Part shown: piece by piece, positions 6,441 to 13,953 of the stretch
How the letters are laid out: the number at the start of each line of letters is the position of its first letter
Numbering within the stretch: the first letter of the stretch is position 1
Assembly: GCA_900548145.1 (NCBI GenBank)
Contig: URJB01000031.1
Span: forward strand, 1 to 24,696
From: an uncultured Eubacteriales bacterium
GTDB lineage: Bacteria > Bacillota > Clostridia > Christensenellales > Aristaeellaceae
Length of the DNA: 24,696 nt
Direction of reading: 5' to 3'
The notes under the pieces: model-generated
The model's input: the letters and a program-made list of their open reading frames with translations, nothing else
Databases searched by the model: none
Told to the model about the DNA's origin: nothing
Program-made: the position numbers and the translations under genes

Positions 6441-9400
6441 TTACATCACAATCCCCTTGTGCCGAAGCTCCCGCCTCAGCTTTTTCATCAGTTCTTCGCC
6501 GCTGTCTCGATTTCCGCCGTGAATGTTAATCACGACGTTCTGGTTATTATAGGTAGAAGTATTCATGGGCCAACGGGCCATATAGCCATAGTTGGCCATA
6601 TCCTCCGCCCGGCTTGCCCTTGCCGCAGCCCGGCTCAATACCCGCTCGCCCTCGTGCAGCTGGGCCAAATAACCGTCATAGGGAACATAGTTTAAGCCCT
6701 GAGCGTTCGGTGTATAGACCGTTGTCCGGATTGCCGCTCTCGGCATACTTAACCCGATAGACGGAGCCTTGATCCCGGCCAGCACTGCGTTGATCTGTGC
6801 CACGGCGTCCTGCAGTCCCGGAATACTGCTGTTGATTCCGGCGATCAGTCCCTGCACGGTCTCTACGCCTGCCTGTGTGGCCGCCGTCTCCTGATTCATG
6901 GCCTCCACCGTGCTGTTCCACTTGTCCTGAATGGCCTGCGCCTTCGTCTCAAAGTCCGTCTGTGCCGCGGCCATGATCTCAGCCAGGTTGTCCTTACCTT
7001 CGCTGATTTTGCCGAAAGACTCGTTGATATTGGCCACTTCATCATCGCTGGCAGTAGCCAAACCGGCCAGAATGGCCGCGCTTTGGGCCGTGCCGTCGCT
7101 CAGCGCGGCGATCACCTCCGGCGATACGCCTCTTTCCTGCGCCGCCTTCATGTTTTCGCCGTATTGTTCCATGAACACCAGCTGGCTTTGCAGCGCTTCG
7201 ACCGTGTCCTTTGCGCTCTGCGGTACGATCTCGGCGATCTGTTCAAAGCCATGCACAGTGCTTTCGATCTGCTGCAATGCCGCTTCTTTGGCCGCCTGCT
7301 GCACAGCGATCAAATTTTCCAGCTCCGCCGCCATATTCTGAAAAGTTTCTACCTGCGCGTTGACCGCCTCGCTGACATCGTTTCCGGATTTATCAGCGTT
7401 GGAACCCATGTCGCCAATGGTCTCGCTGAGCCCCTGATAGGCTTCCTTTGCCGCCTCCACCTTTTCTTCGCCATCCGCTACAGCCTGCGTCAGGTTGTCC
7501 ACTTCGGTGTAAGCCTCTCGATTGGCTCCTTTCAGCGCATTGCATTCCTGCGTCAGCTGATCCACCTTTTGCGCCGCTTCCCCAAGCACCGGCACAGCGC
7601 GCGGATCCATTCCCGGAGTCCATGTCCCGTTCGCCTTTGCCTCCTGCATCGCCGCACTGAGTTCATTCTGCGCCTGTGCCAGTTCGTGCTCTTTTAGAAT
7701 AATGTTGTCGTAAATAGGGCCGTGTTCCGCTCTGGCTTTGGCCAAGGCAGCCTGATTCTCAAAAAGCTCTTTTTCCGCGTCTACGATCGCTGTCAGATAA
7801 TCGGAAAGCGCCTGCTGCTTTGCCTGCTGAATAGCCAATTTTTCCCACGCGTTCACATTTTCCAGAAGCGCCGCCGTTCCGCCCTCGATGGCTCCTGTTT
7901 CCATGTCGATCTTTCCGGCCAGATCGGGCACCACTTCCGTCAGGGCAGTCAGTACGGCTTTCCATTCGGTCGTGTTGTGTGCTGCGTCTCCCAGTTCGCT
8001 TTCCATGTCCTGTAGGCGCTGTATCAGGTTGCGTGCGCTTTCCGCGCTGGCTTCAATCTCCGTACTGTCCGCCGCGATCTGCTCCTTGGCATTGGTAAAG
8101 GCGGCTGGCAGTTTTCCTGCATCCGCAGTCAATTCCGCTACTGTGTTGTCGCTGGTCAGCGCCAAGGCGGCAATGGCCGTTCCAAAGGCCGCTACCGCTG
8201 CGATTGCCAGAACCCAGGGGTTCGCTGCAACGGTCGCGTTCAGCAGCGCCATGGCCGTTTGGGCCAGCTTGATTCCCGCAGCCGCTACCGCCAGCGTCCC
8301 CACAAACGCTCCAATGGCCCCTACGGCCGCTGTGATCAGCGGCACCAGTTCCTGATTGGCGTTCACATAATCGCTGGCCCAGTCCAGCAGATCTGTTCCT
8401 GCCTCTGCCGCCTTGGCCAGCGCCGGACGAAGCTGATTGCCGATAGCGATTTTCAGCCGCTCGCTGGCATTCTGCAAAAGCGTCATCTTGCTCTCCGTCG
8501 TGGCATACCGGGTCGCGGCCTCGTTGGTCAGCGCCGTGTTTTCCTGCCAGGCGGTATTGGCCGTCCGGATAGCGCTGCTCAGCAGATGGTTTTTCTGCTC
8601 GGCGCTGTTCAGGCTGGTCACCATGCGCACCAGGCGGCTATCGTTCAGGCCCAGCGCTACCAGTGTACTCATGGCGCTTTCTTCCGTGGTTCCCAGGCTT
8701 TGAATAAAGGTGGTCAGCGCCCCGGTAGCGTCCTTGCCCCACAAAGAAGCAAACTCCTGCGCGCTCATTCCCGCCGCGGCCGCCCATTCGTCCAGCCCGT
8801 TTCCGGTCTCCACCGCCAGCTGCATCTTCTGGATCAGGGTAGACATGCTGGTGCCGCCTGCTCCTGCCTCAATACCCACGCTGGTCACAGCGGCGCTCAG
8901 GGCCAGCATATCCGCTTCGCTCATGCCCGCATTAGTCCCCGCGGCGGCAATGCTCTGAGCCATGTCTGTGATCTTCTTTTCGTTGGTGGCAAAGTTGTTG
9001 CCCAGGTCTACGATGGTACTGCCCAAATTGCTGTACAGGCTGGCGTCCATACCCGTCACTGTAGCGAACTGAGCCAGCATCGTAGCCGCTTCTTCACTGG
9101 TCATGTTGGTAGCAGTGCCCAACTGCGCCATGACCTCCGTAAAACCGGCCAGATCCTCCTTGGCAATACCCAGCTGTCCGCCCACCTCGGCAATGCCCGC
9201 CAGCTCCGTAGTCGTCATGGGAATGGTCTTGCTCATGTCCAGAATGCTCTGGCCCATAGCGTCCAGCTCAGTGGCGCTCATATCGCTGGTTTTGGCCACG
9301 CCCGCCATGGCGCTTTCAAATTCAATGCTGCTGTCGGTGCAGGCTTTCAGCGCATCCTTGATCTTTCCGAGGGCTTCCATAACCCCGGCAGCGGCCAGCG

Positions 9401-10043
9401 CGGAAGCCAACGCATCCATGGCGTCGCTGGTCTTCTGGCCCATTTCTTCGGTCTTTTCGCCGGTGTCCTTCACAGTCTTGCCCATGCCGTCGATGCTGGT
9501 GGCGCATCCATCGGCGCTGTTCTTGGCCTCATCCAGATATTTGCCCGTTTGCTCCAGTTCCTGTTCCAGCTTATTGACGTTGGCCTCGGCCTTGTTGGCG
9601 GCCACCGAGTGCCGGTTCAGCGCATCCTCAGCCTTTCCCTGAGCGGCCTCATACCTCGTTACTTCTGCCTGTGCATCAGCAAGGGCTTTCTTGTATTCGT
9701 CCGTCCCCTTTGCGGCATCATCCGTCCCACTTTCCAGTGCAGCCAGTTTGCGCTTGGCTTCTTCCAGTTTGGTGCCGTACTGTTCTACCTGTGCCCGGCT
9801 GCGCTCGACGGCGTTTTTCTCCAGTTCCAGCTTTTTCTGAGCAGAGTCCAGCACGCCGCTCAGGGCTGTATATTTCTGCTGAAGCGCCTGAACAGTATTC
9901 TGCTGGCCACGGAAGGCCGAGTTTACCTTCTCCAGTTCGCTTTTAGTCAGGCTATACTCCTGATTGATGTTTTTCAATGCCGCCCGGTATTCGGCTTCTC
10001 CCTCCAGCACGATCCGGGTAGATGTGTTACGCGTGCCGCTCAT
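6441..10043 (-). CDS. Tail tape measure protein (TP901 core family)
   Basis: 1200 aa, ATG 10043 with AGAGGAGAG upstream. Residues ~15-200 are long heptad-rich coiled coil (E-K-V-N-S-A-F-R, L-Q-Q-K-Y-T-A-L). A PhageMin_Tail/TP901-type core follows: F-E-S-A-M-A-G-V-A-K-T-S, T-T-E-L-A-G-I-A-E-V-G-G-Q-L-G-I and G-G-T-S-M-S-T-L-I-Q-K. Two hydrophobic helices lie in the central part (I-T-A-A-V-G-A-I-G-A-F-V and L-A-I-A-A-V-A-A-F-G-T-A), consistent with membrane insertion during DNA injection. More coiled coil follows. The C-terminus has the common L-N-Y-V-P-Y-D-G-Y-L-A-Q-L-H-E-G-E-R-V-L motif of Firmicutes tape measures. It sets tail length: at about 1.5 angstrom per residue a tail near 180 nm is expected. 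Placed normally after the tail chaperones. Confidence 0.95.
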   Translation of the reverse strand: MSGTRNTSTRIVLEGEAEYRAALKNINQEYSLTKSELEKVNSAFRGQQNTVQALQQKYTALSGVLDSAQKKLELEKNAVERSRAQVEQYGTKLEEAKRKLAALESGTDDAAKGTDEYKKALADAQAEVTRYEAAQGKAEDALNRHSVAANKAEANVNKLEQELEQTGKYLDEAKNSADGCATSIDGMGKTVKDTGEKTEEMGQKTSDAMDALASALAAAGVMEALGKIKDALKACTDSSIEFESAMAGVAKTSDMSATELDAMGQSILDMSKTIPMTTTELAGIAEVGGQLGIAKEDLAGFTEVMAQLGTATNMTSEEAATMLAQFATVTGMDASLYSNLGSTIVDLGNNFATNEKKITDMAQSIAAAGTNAGMSEADMLALSAAVTSVGIEAGAGGTSMSTLIQKMQLAVETGNGLDEWAAAAGMSAQEFASLWGKDATGALTTFIQSLGTTEESAMSTLVALGLNDSRLVRMVTSLNSAEQKNHLLSSAIRTANTAWQENTALTNEAATRYATTESKMTLLQNASERLKIAIGNQLRPALAKAAEAGTDLLDWASDYVNANQELVPLITAAVGAIGAFVGTLAVAAAGIKLAQTAMALLNATVAANPWVLAIAAVAAFGTAIAALALTSDNTVAELTADAGKLPAAFTNAKEQIAADSTEIEASAESARNLIQRLQDMESELGDAAHNTTEWKAVLTALTEVVPDLAGKIDMETGAIEGGTAALLENVNAWEKLAIQQAKQQALSDYLTAIVDAEKELFENQAALAKARAEHGPIYDNIILKEHELAQAQNELSAAMQEAKANGTWTPGMDPRAVPVLGEAAQKVDQLTQECNALKGANREAYTEVDNLTQAVADGEEKVEAAKEAYQGLSETIGDMGSNADKSGNDVSEAVNAQVETFQNMAAELENLIAVQQAAKEAALQQIESTVHGFEQIAEIVPQSAKDTVEALQSQLVFMEQYGENMKAAQERGVSPEVIAALSDGTAQSAAILAGLATASDDEVANINESFGKISEGKDNLAEIMAAAQTDFETKAQAIQDKWNSTVEAMNQETAATQAGVETVQGLIAGINSSIPGLQDAVAQINAVLAGIKAPSIGLSMPRAAIRTTVYTPNAQGLNYVPYDGYLAQLHEGERVLSRAAARASRAEDMANYGYMARWPMNTSTYNNQNVVINIHGGNRDSGEELMKKLRRELRHKGIVM

Positions 10044-10047
10044 CCGT

Positions 10048-10203
10048 TCACTCTCCTCTGCTCCGTGCAGCTTCCCGGGCTTCTCGCGCCTGCTGTTCCC
10101 GGGCCTTGGCGATTTGGATCACCTGCGAAAGCTCCATCTGCAGCGCTTCATCCGGCCGCAGCCCCAAGCTCAGCGTCATAGCGATATACCCGGCTTTCGT
10201 CAT
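10048..10203 (-). CDS. Tail assembly chaperone, downstream (T) part, reached by -1 frameshift or coupled reinitiation
   Basis: 51 codons from ATG 10203, ending four bases before the tape-measure ATG. The frame is -1 relative to the upstream chaperone gene and is open back through the A9 run, so a gpG-gpGT-style fusion is possible. An ATGA overlap with the gpG stop would alternatively allow reinitiation. No good ribosome binding site precedes the ATG. The product (MTKAGYIAMTLSLGLRPDEA, then a charged helix with R-E-Q-Q-A-R-E-A-R-E-A-A-R) is helical, as expected for the T extension that recruits the tail tube subunit to the tape measure. Confidence 0.7.
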   Translation of the reverse strand: MTKAGYIAMTLSLGLRPDEALQMELSQVIQIAKAREQQAREAREAARSRGE

Positions 10204-10559
10204 CCGATGGCCGTTTTTTTTTCAAGTTCGGCCAGCACTTCATCCACCTCACCGGTCTCTTCCTCCGCTTCCAGCCCCCGGTTGATCGCCTCGATGCACC
10301 TGCCTTTGAGCTTTACTTCCTGCAGGGGCGTCAGCAGTGCGTCCATCTGCTCCCGGCTGGGCAGTTCCCGTCGGTCGTGCCCCATGGCGCGGCGGCAAAG
10401 TTCCGCTTCCTCCATCAGCACTGTCAGCACATCCAGCAGCGCGTCGTGTCCTTCCCGTCCCGGCTGCAAAACAGCCGCAGCGCAGCCGTCCGGGTATTTT
10501 TCTCCCAGCGAAAAGTGCGCTCTGGCATTATACAAAAGCGGGAAATCATTGATTTTCAT
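10200..10559 (-). CDS. Tail assembly chaperone, upstream (G) part
   Basis: 119 aa. The start is ATG 10559 (M-K-I-N-D-F-P-L-L-Y-N) behind AAGGAGAAAAC, and an upstream in-frame extension of seven codons is not needed. The protein is alpha-helical and acidic, ending V-L-A-E-L-E-K-K-T-A-I-G. It lies between the major tail protein and the tape measure, the invariant place of the gpG-type chaperone that coats the tape measure until tube assembly. The last codons cross a nine-A run (10214-10222), the expected site for a programmed -1 shift into the 51-codon frame. Identification is mainly by position, size and this frameshift arrangement. Confidence 0.85.
   Translation of the reverse strand: MKINDFPLLYNARAHFSLGEKYPDGCAAAVLQPGREGHDALLDVLTVLMEEAELCRRAMGHDRRELPSREQMDALLTPLQEVKLKGRCIEAINRGLEAEEETGEVDEVLAELEKKTAIG
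10214..10222 (-). promoter_or_regulatory. Probable -1 ribosomal frameshift site (A9 run) in the tail chaperone gene
   Basis: Nine consecutive A residues on the coding strand (GAA AAA AAA ACG in the gpG frame) offer an A-AAA-AAA slip. Moving back one base enters the frame that reads through to the stop at 10048-10050. Frame arithmetic agrees: gpG codons start at position 2 modulo 3 (10559) and the second frame at 0 modulo 3 (10050), which is exactly -1. Frameshifted tail chaperones are a conserved feature of long-tailed phages. Confidence 0.7.
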
Positions 10560-10572
10560 GTTTTCTCCTTTC

Positions 10573-10592
10573 ATCCGCAAGCGCTTGCGGAT
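10573..10592. repeat. 20-bp perfect palindrome just upstream of the tail chaperone RBS
   Basis: ATCCGCAA-GCGC-TTGCGGAT is fully self-complementary. It ends a few bases before the AAGGAG of the gpG gene, between that gene and the major tail hairpin. As RNA it can fold as an 8-bp stem with a GCGC loop, or dimerise. As DNA it could be a protein site. There is no T tract, so it is not a standard terminator. Confidence 0.6.
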
Positions 10593-10599
10593 CCAGACA

Positions 10600-10632
10600 G
10601 TTCGGCCCCGGATGAATTTTCCGGGGCCGAAC
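10600..10632 (-). terminator. Long intercistronic hairpin after the major tail protein (attenuator or mRNA-stabilising)
   Basis: The arms GTTCGGCCCCGG (10600-10611) and CCGGGGCCGAAC (10621-10632) pair perfectly over 12 bp around a 9-base A/T-rich loop. It starts 5 bases after the tail protein stop. There is no T run on the minus strand, so a partial attenuator or a 3'-end protecting element fits better than a full terminator. Confidence 0.6.
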
Positions 10633-10637
10633 TTGTT

Positions 10638-11411
10638 TTAGAAAATCACCGCGATCTTATGGTCGCCTTCGACGCTGGCAAGGGTATACTTGCCGCCGCT
10701 CAGGCTGCTGGTCACGTCCTGACCATTGTCGTACACCTTGGTCGGCGTGCCGGTGATAATCAGCTCAAAGGCGCTCTTGTCGGCTACATAGCCGCCCGTG
10801 TAGTCCACGCTCTTGTTCGGGCCGGTGCCCTGAGCCTGTACCTCGATGGCGTGCCATGCCGCCACATTGAGCAGCGTGTCCACATACGCCTTGGCTGCCG
10901 CCTCGGTAGTGAACTCCTTCATGCGCCGCCAGGGTCCATAGTTGGGCTGCAGCACCGTGCAGCTGATGGGCTGGGTGCCGAAGCTCACACTGGCGGTCTT
11001 GGTGTTGTTATCCTCATCAGGCACCTTGCTCTTTACCTTGCTCAGTACCCATGCGCGGAACTTGCGCACATTGTTGAGCAGGATCACCTGTACGCCGCCC
11101 ACGCCCATGTAGGGCGCGTTGTCTTCGCTGCTCTGCTGCAGCTCGCCGTCCACATACTTAGCCCCGTACATGTAGGCCTGATCCGCCAGCGCAATGTTGT
11201 CCACCTCGGCGGTAAACGTGCCGGAGGCAAATTCGCTCATGCTTTCGGCGATCTGGTCATCCGCCCACAGTTCGCCCTCACTGTTGGTAATGCTCAGATT
11301 GCTGCTTACCGCCTTGCCCAGCTGCTTTCCCGCTTCGTAGGTAGGCTCTGCGTTCATGGGCTCCGTTTTCATTTTCGCCCCGCAGAAATACTTAAAACCG
11401 ATTCTGGCCAT
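10638..11411 (-). CDS. Major tail protein (phi13-type tail tube subunit)
   Basis: 257 aa, ATG 11411 behind AAGGAGAAAACAAA, a strong site fitting an abundant product. The N-terminus (M-A-R-I-G-F-K-Y-F-C-G-A-K) and internal G-K-A-V-S-S-N-L-S-I-T-N-S-E-G-E-L-W-A-D-D-Q pattern are characteristic of the phi13 family of tail tube proteins (G-K-x-v.......a.LYaDd). The middle contains Y-M-G-V-G-G-V-Q-V and W-V-L-S-K-V-K-S-K. The last ~50 residues (F-E-L-I-I-T-G-T-P-T-K-V-Y-D-N-G to K-I-A-V-I-F) look like a short beta extension, possibly surface exposed on the tail. Polymerises into the tail tube. Followed by a 12-bp hairpin. Confidence 0.92.
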   Translation of the reverse strand: MARIGFKYFCGAKMKTEPMNAEPTYEAGKQLGKAVSSNLSITNSEGELWADDQIAESMSEFASGTFTAEVDNIALADQAYMYGAKYVDGELQQSSEDNAPYMGVGGVQVILLNNVRKFRAWVLSKVKSKVPDEDNNTKTASVSFGTQPISCTVLQPNYGPWRRMKEFTTEAAAKAYVDTLLNVAAWHAIEVQAQGTGPNKSVDYTGGYVADKSAFELIITGTPTKVYDNGQDVTSSLSGGKYTLASVEGDHKIAVIF

Positions 11412-11449
11412 TTTGTTTTCTCCTTTCTGCTACCAAAAAGCGAAGCTGT

Positions 11450-11866
11450 TTACAGCCCCGCTTTTTTCAGGTATTTGTCCACGATTTTGTCCGCCGCTTT
11501 TCCCAAATTTCCGTCCTCCTGTTCGATGGCCATCTGAATAAAGGGACGGGCCGGCTGATTCGTTTTCCCATACTCATTGATGAAGGCGATCTCACCGATA
11601 CGGTTGCCATGAGCCGTGCCCTCAAAGGTAATACGCGCCTCCGCGCCGTTCCCGGTGGAAAAAGGCGTTTTGACGTGCATACCGGCTTTTACATCCCCAG
11701 CGTAGTACGGGCCCTGCAGCATACTTTCCGCCGTTTTCTGCTGAGCTTCATATAAAATGTCCTGCTGCTCGGCCACGATCTCCAGCGCCATTTCTTCCGT
11801 GTCTTCCCCCAACTGGCGCAGGTCGTCCATCAGGGCTTCAATGTCGCCAAATTCAATCCGTGCCAT
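11450..11866 (-). CDS. HK97 gp10-type tail-completion / head-tail joining protein
   Basis: 138 aa. ATG 11866 (M-A-R-I-E-F-G-D-I) lies 14 bases inside the end of the preceding gene, and the longer upstream frame is discarded as a Cys/Arg-rich shadow. The protein has an N-terminal helix (I-E-A-L-M-D-D-L-R-Q-L-G) and then the family pattern around G-E-I-A-F-I-N-E-Y-G-K-T-N-Q-P-A-R-P-F-I, in which 'yG......rpf..pA' is the usual HK97_gp10 signature. It closes the end of the tail at the neck. Here it follows the terminator-like gene rather than preceding it. Confidence 0.85.
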   Translation of the reverse strand: MARIEFGDIEALMDDLRQLGEDTEEMALEIVAEQQDILYEAQQKTAESMLQGPYYAGDVKAGMHVKTPFSTGNGAEARITFEGTAHGNRIGEIAFINEYGKTNQPARPFIQMAIEQEDGNLGKAADKIVDKYLKKAGL

Positions 11867-12215
11867 CGTCTTCCACCCCCAGCACCGTCTGTGTCTCAAA
11901 CAGCAGCCGCCGCTTCGCCCCATCGGCCGTGACCGCGTCGCTGCTTACATCCGTCACGCTGGGCCATGGCCATCCGTGTTCTGCGCACAGCCGCTGGATC
12001 TGCCGCCTAAGCTTCGTGGTATCCTCGGTCATGGGCGTATGCAGGTATAGATTCACCAGCACCCTCTCATACTGGGCGTTGTCATCCGCGTATCCGTCCG
12101 GCACGAACATCGTTTCGAATACGATATACCGTTCCGCCGCGCCTGTATACACATGCTGTGCCACCGGCATTTCCAGCGGAGCCAGCAAATCACGGATCTC
12201 TTTTTCCAGCGTCAT
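11853..12215 (-). CDS. Tail terminator-like / minor head-tail component
   Basis: 120 aa from ATG 12215 (M-T-L-E-K-E-I-R-D-L-L), which overlaps the previous stop as ATGA. A longer open frame upstream is shadow. Features: an N-terminal helix, A-E-R-Y-I-V-F-E-T in an early strand, Y-E-R-V-L-V-N-L-Y-L-H-T-P in a central strand, then a helix (T-T-K-L-R-R-Q-I-Q-R-L-C-A-E) and a final strand (R-R-L-L-F-E-T-Q-T). This strand-helix-strand order with 'v.v.l......' followed by a helix matches tail terminator (gpU/gp17-like) proteins that stop tube growth. The specific family is uncertain. Confidence 0.7.
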   Translation of the reverse strand: MTLEKEIRDLLAPLEMPVAQHVYTGAAERYIVFETMFVPDGYADDNAQYERVLVNLYLHTPMTEDTTKLRRQIQRLCAEHGWPWPSVTDVSSDAVTADGAKRRLLFETQTVLGVEDDGTD

Positions 12216-12565
12216 GCCTTCACCACCCGCCGCACATAGATTTCCAGCGTTTTGTGCCGTCCTTCCACATCGTTCAGATTTACGATCTCCCATTCCTGCC
12301 CGGCAGGGTCGTCTTTTCTTCGGCAGCGGCTCCGCACCGTGATTTTGGGCGTATACCGGGTGGTCAGGGTGGCTGTCTGTTCCAGATTCAGCCGCATATT
12401 TTCCATAGCCTCGCTGCCGTGGGCTGTCACCCATTTGCAGGCGACCGGCCCGGAGAATAAAGCTTTTTCCGTTTCCGTGGGGAAGCCGTTTGCGTTAATG
12501 CCGTGTTCTACGGAGTAGAACTCCACCGCCGTCCGCATTTCTCCGGTGCGCACGCTTTTCGCCAT
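12212..12565 (-). CDS. Head-tail adaptor / stopper (Phage_H_T_join-like)
   Basis: 117 aa. The start chosen is ATG 12565 (M-A-K-S-V-R-T-G-E-M), which overlaps the preceding TGA by one base (TGATG) with GGTGG upstream. A GTG nine bases earlier is the alternative. The pattern R-T-A-V-E-F-Y-S-V-E followed by N-G-F-P-T-E-T-E, then A-C-K-W-V-T and, near the end, E-W-E-I-V-N-L-N-D-V-E-G-R is the SPP1 gp16/HK97 head-tail joining fold, a small beta barrel that docks on the connector ring and plugs it. Coupled to its neighbours on both sides. Confidence 0.85.
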   Translation of the reverse strand: MAKSVRTGEMRTAVEFYSVEHGINANGFPTETEKALFSGPVACKWVTAHGSEAMENMRLNLEQTATLTTRYTPKITVRSRCRRKDDPAGQEWEIVNLNDVEGRHKTLEIYVRRVVKA

Positions 12566-13116
12566 CAGAACCACCAGTCCTTATTCTGGTTCAGCAGGTT
12601 CTTTACCGCCATGCCCACCTCTACGCTGGTCACGCTGCCCACTACTACGGCCTCCCGGTTATCATACCAGTGACCGACCAGCAGCAGGATCGCCTGCTGT
12701 ACCGTTGCGGGCAGCTCCAGTGTCCCAGCCTCGTAGGTAATGATAGGGGTTTCCACATTTTCCGGCAGGTCTGAAAAGCAGAGCAGGCTCCGTCCCGCGT
12801 CCAGCCGATAGGCGGACGCGGGAACGGTTTCCACGCTCTCGTCTTTTCGGGTGACGGTCACGCTGACGATGCGGCGGATCGGCGGCCGGGGAAGCGTCAT
12901 CGTTTTCTCCAGCCGGTCGGGCAGCGCTTCCAGCGTTTGCGTTCCCAGCGACAACCCCGTATAATTTTCACAGTATTCCCGGGCGGCGCGTATCAGCTGC
13001 CGCAGATAGTCGTTCTCGCTGCTGTCGTCCGGAATGCCGCGCAGGTGTGTATCCCGCACCATTTTCAGATCAATGGGTTCATCCATAGGCGGTGCCGTCA
13101 CCCGAAAGCGCATCAT
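12565..13116 (-). CDS. Head-tail connector (HK97 gp6-like)
   Basis: 183 aa. Two adjacent ATGs occur (13116 and 13113), with AGAGGG nine bases before the first. The N-terminal half is helical: S-E-N-D-Y-L-R-Q-L-I-R-A-A-R-E-Y-C-E-N-Y-T-G is the classic gp6/YqbG motif 'dd..L..li.aAr..iE.ytg'. The middle has L-P-R-P-P-I-R-R-I-V-S-V and the C-terminal helix A-I-L-L-L-V-G-H-W-Y-D-N-R-E-A, also standard ('al..lv.h.Y..Re'). Forms the first connector ring beneath the portal. About 180 aa is somewhat longer than the minimal ~100 aa family because of the beta insert, which is common. Confidence 0.92.
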   Translation of the reverse strand: MMRFRVTAPPMDEPIDLKMVRDTHLRGIPDDSSENDYLRQLIRAAREYCENYTGLSLGTQTLEALPDRLEKTMTLPRPPIRRIVSVTVTRKDESVETVPASAYRLDAGRSLLCFSDLPENVETPIITYEAGTLELPATVQQAILLLVGHWYDNREAVVVGSVTSVEVGMAVKNLLNQNKDWWF

Positions 13117-13120
13117 AGCG

Positions 13121-13426
13121 TCAAACCCTCTTTCTTTCAGGCTTGCGCCGCGGTTCTTCGGCCTTCTGGTCCGCTTTTTCGGCGGGCTGCTCCGTTTCTT
13201 CGGGCATTTGTTCCGCTTCTTCGGTGGATTGCTCCATTTCCGCGGGCATTTGCTCCGTTTCTTCAGCGGGCATTTGCTCCGCTTCTGCCGTCCGAGGCTG
13301 TTCCAGCAGCACAGCGTAACCGCCCTCCTCCAGCATTCGGGCCTCGCTTTCAGGCACGTCCACCACCTGACCGGGATAGATCGTCCCTTCAGGGCCGGAG
13401 GACCGGGTCTTGAATTTTACTTTCAT
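13121..13426 (-). CDS. Small head-region protein with Glu-rich degenerate repeats
   Basis: 101 aa, ATG 13426 behind AAGGAGG. Residues 1-42 form a compact beta unit (M-K-V-K-F-K-T-R, then G-T-I-Y-P-G-Q-V-V-D-V-P, M-L-E-E-G-G-Y-A-V-L-L-E), similar to small phage proteins encoded beside capsid genes. Residues 43-101 are extremely acidic then basic, built from repeats of E-Q-M-P-A-E-E / E-Q-M-P-E-E and ending K-A-E-E-P-R-R-K-P-E-R-K-R-V. Probably unstructured tail. The function is unknown. A capsid- or connector-associated role is inferred from position only. Confidence 0.75.
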   Translation of the reverse strand: MKVKFKTRSSGPEGTIYPGQVVDVPESEARMLEEGGYAVLLEQPRTAEAEQMPAEETEQMPAEMEQSTEEAEQMPEETEQPAEKADQKAEEPRRKPERKRV

Positions 13427-13436
13427 AGGGGCCTCC

Positions 13437-13874
13437 TTACTGTGCCAGCACAGCGCCGTCCAACATATCGCCCAGCTGAGCGGGCAGAGCGCCGCCGTTG
13501 TACAGGATCGCCAGTACCGCCGGAACGTCCGCCACGGCGGTTTCCCGCTTCACCTTGACCCGCATATACCGTTTGCAGGGATTCACCACGTCCAACACCA
13601 GCAGCTTGCCGTTGCCGTCGCCATCGGAAGCGGCGGTGTGCTGCACCAGCGCTGCGCTTTCCACACCGTCGCTCAAATCGGCTGCGTCCCCCTGCACCAC
13701 GCTCAGGGCAACCTTGGCCGTGGCTTTGATGCCGCCGCCCATCAGGCAGACGAACGCCGCGCTTCGATAGCCCTGCATGTCCACGATCGCCGCGTCAGCG
13801 ATCTCAGTTGCGGCAGCCGCAGCGCCGGCTTTGACTACCAGCAGCTTGGCAGATTCCTTCATGCTTCCAATCAT
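13437..13874 (-). CDS. Putative capsid decoration / minor head protein
   Basis: 145 aa, ATG 13874 with AAGGAGG eight bases upstream. An internal ATG at 13862 is less well placed. The sequence is Ala/Val-rich and beta-strand dense (K-L-L-V-V-K-A-G-A-A-A-A-A, then R-S-A-A-F-V-C-L-M-G-G-G, T-A-K-V-A-L-S-V-V-Q-G, L-L-V-L-D-V-V-N-P, M-R-V-K-V-K-R). It has a compact cell-surface-free composition without signal peptide or membrane helix. The gene directly follows the major capsid gene across a hairpin and has a strong RBS, so an abundant capsid decoration or fibre-base protein is plausible. I do not recognise the family firmly. Confidence 0.7.
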   Translation of the reverse strand: MIGSMKESAKLLVVKAGAAAAATEIADAAIVDMQGYRSAAFVCLMGGGIKATAKVALSVVQGDAADLSDGVESAALVQHTAASDGDGNGKLLVLDVVNPCKRYMRVKVKRETAVADVPAVLAILYNGGALPAQLGDMLDGAVLAQ

Positions 13875-13897
13875 CGTCTTTTCCTCCTTTTTCCTCT

Positions 13898-13941
13898 ACG
13901 GGAAGCCTAGCATCTTTGGAAGATCGGCGTGGGCTTCCCGT
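13898..13941 (-). terminator. Nested intercistronic hairpin after the major capsid gene
   Basis: The outer arms ACGGGAAGCC (13898-13907) and GGCTTCCCGT (13932-13941) pair perfectly over 10 bp. Within the loop ATCTT (13912-13916) pairs with AAGAT (13920-13924). It lies between the capsid stop and the RBS of the next gene. There is no T tract, so it more likely modulates mRNA stability or attenuates than terminates fully. Confidence 0.6.
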
Positions 13942-13953
13942 TTTCCTGTCAGG

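Noticed and set aside
8259..10181. 640-codon open frame on the plus strand opposite the tape measure gene
   Set aside because: It is antisense to a well-recognised coding gene, Cys/His/Arg-rich with no family pattern, and has no RBS. Long shadow frames are expected in GC-rich coding DNA.
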